From Caldilineaceae bacterium (GTDB lineage Bacteria > Chloroflexota > Anaerolineae > Caldilineales > Caldilineaceae): DNA of 18,595 nucleotides. Where the stretch lies: assembly GCA_014879855.1 (NCBI GenBank), contig JACSRH010000233.1, positions 1-18,595 of the forward strand. The letters run 5' to 3'. A model generated the notes under the pieces. The model ran no database searches and was not told the origin of the DNA. It worked only from the letters and a program-made list of their open reading frames with translations. How positions within the stretch are numbered: position 1 is the first letter of the stretch; the number at the start of each line of letters is the position of its first letter. The position numbers were made by a program, and so were the translations under genes. This document shows, in pieces, positions 17,107 to 18,595 of the stretch.

Positions 17107-17964
17107 ATGAGCAATGTTCCAGTTTCCACAGTACATGCTGCCTCTGCCTGTGCAACTTGTCCGATGTATAACGGCGCACAGTTGACCAAGCTTGGCATTA
17201 ACATGACCGACTGGGATTATATTATTGCGCTGGCGGGCAACCCCAACACGGGCAAGAGCACGGTCTTCAACGCGCTGACCGGGCTGCGCCAGCATACTGG
17301 CAACTGGCCGGGCAAGACCGTCGTGCGCGCGGAGGGCGGCTTTCTCTATGACGAGAAGCGTTACAAGCTGGTTGATCTGCCGGGGACGTACTCGCTGCTC
17401 TCCACCAGCGCTGACGAAGAAGTGGCGCGTGATTTTATCCTCTTCGGGCAGCCGTCGGTGACGGTGGTCGTGGTCGATGCCACGCGGCTCGAACGCAACC
17501 TCAACCTGGCGCTGCAGGTGCTGGAGATCACCGACCGTGTGGTGATCGCGCTCAACTTGATGGACGAGGCGAAGCGCCACGGCATCGAGGTGGACGAGCG
17601 CCATCTGGCGCGCGAACTAGGCGTGCCAGTGGTGCCGATGGCCGCGCGGCAGGGCGAAGGCATTCAGGATCTGCTCAAGGCTATCGCCGAGGTGGCGAGC
17701 GGCGCGTATGTCACGCGACCGCGACGCATCAACCACCGCGATCCACAGTTGGAAGGCGTTGTCGGCCAGCTTGTGCGCCAGGTTGAATACGCTTTCCCCG
17801 GCCTGCCCAACGCACGCTGGGTGGCGCTGCGCCTGCTTGATGGCGACGAGAGCATCGAACGCGCGGTGGCGGACGGCACGCTGGGCCAGCTTGCCCAGAC
17901 GCAGGCGCCGCAGCCCAAACCTGCGATCCGGTTGGAATTGGAGACGGCGAATTATGGCGATTAA
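17107..17964 (+). CDS. feoB: FeoB GTPase component (split FeoB, N-terminal part)
   Basis: G-protein half of the Fe(II) transporter FeoB as a separate 285-aa cytoplasmic protein. G motifs are GNPNTGKS (44-51, G1), GNWPGKT (65-71, G2), DLPG (90-93, G3), NLMD (150-153, G4) and AARQGEG (179-185, G5). The first part of the helical GDI-like domain follows, with RWVALRLLDGDESI. Before the G domain is an extra segment of about 35 residues with CATCP (Cys15, Cys18) that ordinary FeoB lacks. The protein stops before any membrane helix. The start ATG 17107 has AGGAG 8 nt upstream. The stop overlaps the membrane component by 11 nt, and both parts are needed to rebuild a full FeoB. Confidence 0.9.
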   Translation: MSNVPVSTVHAASACATCPMYNGAQLTKLGINMTDWDYIIALAGNPNTGKSTVFNALTGLRQHTGNWPGKTVVRAEGGFLYDEKRYKLVDLPGTYSLLSTSADEEVARDFILFGQPSVTVVVVDATRLERNLNLALQVLEITDRVVIALNLMDEAKRHGIEVDERHLARELGVPVVPMAARQGEGIQDLLKAIAEVASGAYVTRPRRINHRDPQLEGVVGQLVRQVEYAFPGLPNARWVALRLLDGDESIERAVADGTLGQLAQTQAPQPKPAIRLELETANYGD

Positions 17965-18595
17965 CAACGACCAACTGCTCGACAGCGCGCGCAAGCTGCG
18001 CGGTGAAATCGGCCCTGACTATCACGACCGGCTGATGGCGTCGATGTACGCCGAAGCGGAGCAGATCGCTGACCGCTCGGTCACAGTGGCGGGCGCGGGC
18101 GAGCGCGTCACCTTTGACCGCACGCTCGACCGCATCCTTACCAGCAAGACGTGGGGCTTTCCTATGATGCTGCTGCTGTTGATGGGTGTTTTTTGGCTGA
18201 CGATTACCGGCGCCAACATTCCGTCGCAGATGCTGGGCACGCTGCTGCTCGACTATGGCTACAACTGGCTGCATCAGGGCGCGGCGCTGCTGGGCGCGCC
18301 GGCCTGGCTCTCCGGCCTGCTGATCGATGGCGTCTATCTGGCGACCGCGTGGGTGATCGCGGTGATGCTGCCGCCGATGGCGATCTTTTTTCCGCTCTTT
18401 ACGCTGCTCGAAGACTTTGGCTATCTGCCGCGCGTGGCCTTCAATTTAGATCGGCTCTTTCACAAAGCCGGCGCGCATGGCAAACAATCGCTCTCCATGG
18501 TGATGGGTTATGGCTGCAACGCCGCGGGCGTGGTGGCGACGCGCATCATCGAAAGCCCGCGCGAGCGGCTGATCGCGATCATCACCAACAACTTC
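17954..18595 (+). CDS. feoB: FeoB membrane component (split FeoB, C-terminal part; 3' end outside window)
   Basis: Membrane half of FeoB, 214 codons open to the window edge. It starts with a helix (LLDSARKLRGEIGPDY, then AEAEQIADR) that matches the end of the GDI-like domain of full-length FeoB. FDRTLDRILTSKTWGFPMML opens the transmembrane part, and hydrophobic segments continue. The first permease-type Gate motif reads VMGYGCNAAGVVATRIIESP, where the conserved Cys probably lines the iron path. ATG 17954 has GGAG at 17940-17943, 10 nt upstream, and overlaps the GTPase gene by 11 nt. The independent start signal argues for two proteins rather than a sequencing frameshift. Confidence 0.9.
   Translation, partial: MAINNDQLLDSARKLRGEIGPDYHDRLMASMYAEAEQIADRSVTVAGAGERVTFDRTLDRILTSKTWGFPMMLLLLMGVFWLTITGANIPSQMLGTLLLDYGYNWLHQGAALLGAPAWLSGLLIDGVYLATAWVIAVMLPPMAIFFPLFTLLEDFGYLPRVAFNLDRLFHKAGAHGKQSLSMVMGYGCNAAGVVATRIIESPRERLIAIITNNF

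Overview
The window is GC-rich bacterial chromosome, densely coded, with no rRNA, tRNA, CRISPR array or insertion sequence that I can see. The gene mix points to the phylum Chloroflexota (Anaerolineae/Caldilineae-like). It includes tandem CtpA-type proteases, a bacterial glycogen synthase, a CofE-like ligase of the 'folate metabolism' subgroup, a B12-type radical SAM protein and a large secreted seven-repeat beta-propeller ending in a 'FLPL' tail. This taxonomic call is an inference from gene content and was not tested by a search.

Layout. 1-1104 (-): 5' part of a gene that runs off the left edge and encodes a duplicated 'QGPWCW...CGGG' domain; its promoter faces left at 1279-1307. 1369-3886 (+): two tandem S41 (CtpA) peptidases. 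4100-7650 (+): a tight cluster of smpB, a divergent tRNA-guanine transglycosylase, an Rmt/FmrO-family 16S rRNA methyltransferase and a HEAT-like protein of unknown function. Two of these junctions overlap by exactly 11 nt. 7732-8475 (-): CofE-family ligase. 8587-11004 (+): menA and glgA. 11060-13801 (-): secreted beta-propeller protein. 14047-14602 (-): a decaying PIN-domain toxin with a small upstream partner. 14681-16555 (-): radical SAM protein. 16749 to the right edge (+): feoA, then a ferrous-iron transporter FeoB split into a GTPase protein and a membrane protein.

How the genes work together. SmpB (trans-translation), the transglycosylase (tRNA wobble base) and the 16S methyltransferase all act on translation, and the HEAT-like protein is translationally coupled to the methyltransferase. 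The feo genes form an Fe(II) uptake operon behind a near-consensus promoter whose -10 box lies inside two overlapping perfect palindromes, which suggests metal-responsive repression. MenA belongs to menaquinone synthesis and GlgA to glycogen synthesis.

Most notable: (i) the split FeoB with its breakpoint in the helical domain next to the GTPase; (ii) a 109-bp inverted-repeat element sitting in frame inside the methyltransferase gene, with fragments of the same repeat elsewhere; (iii) two dispersed hairpins of one family that differ by a compensatory base-pair change; (iv) a transglycosylase whose substrate-pocket motif departs from the bacterial consensus; (v) the operator architecture of the feo promoter. 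I did not find a clearly novel multi-gene defence or biosynthetic system. The methyltransferase/HEAT-like pair and the duplicated-domain gene at the left edge are the least explained parts.
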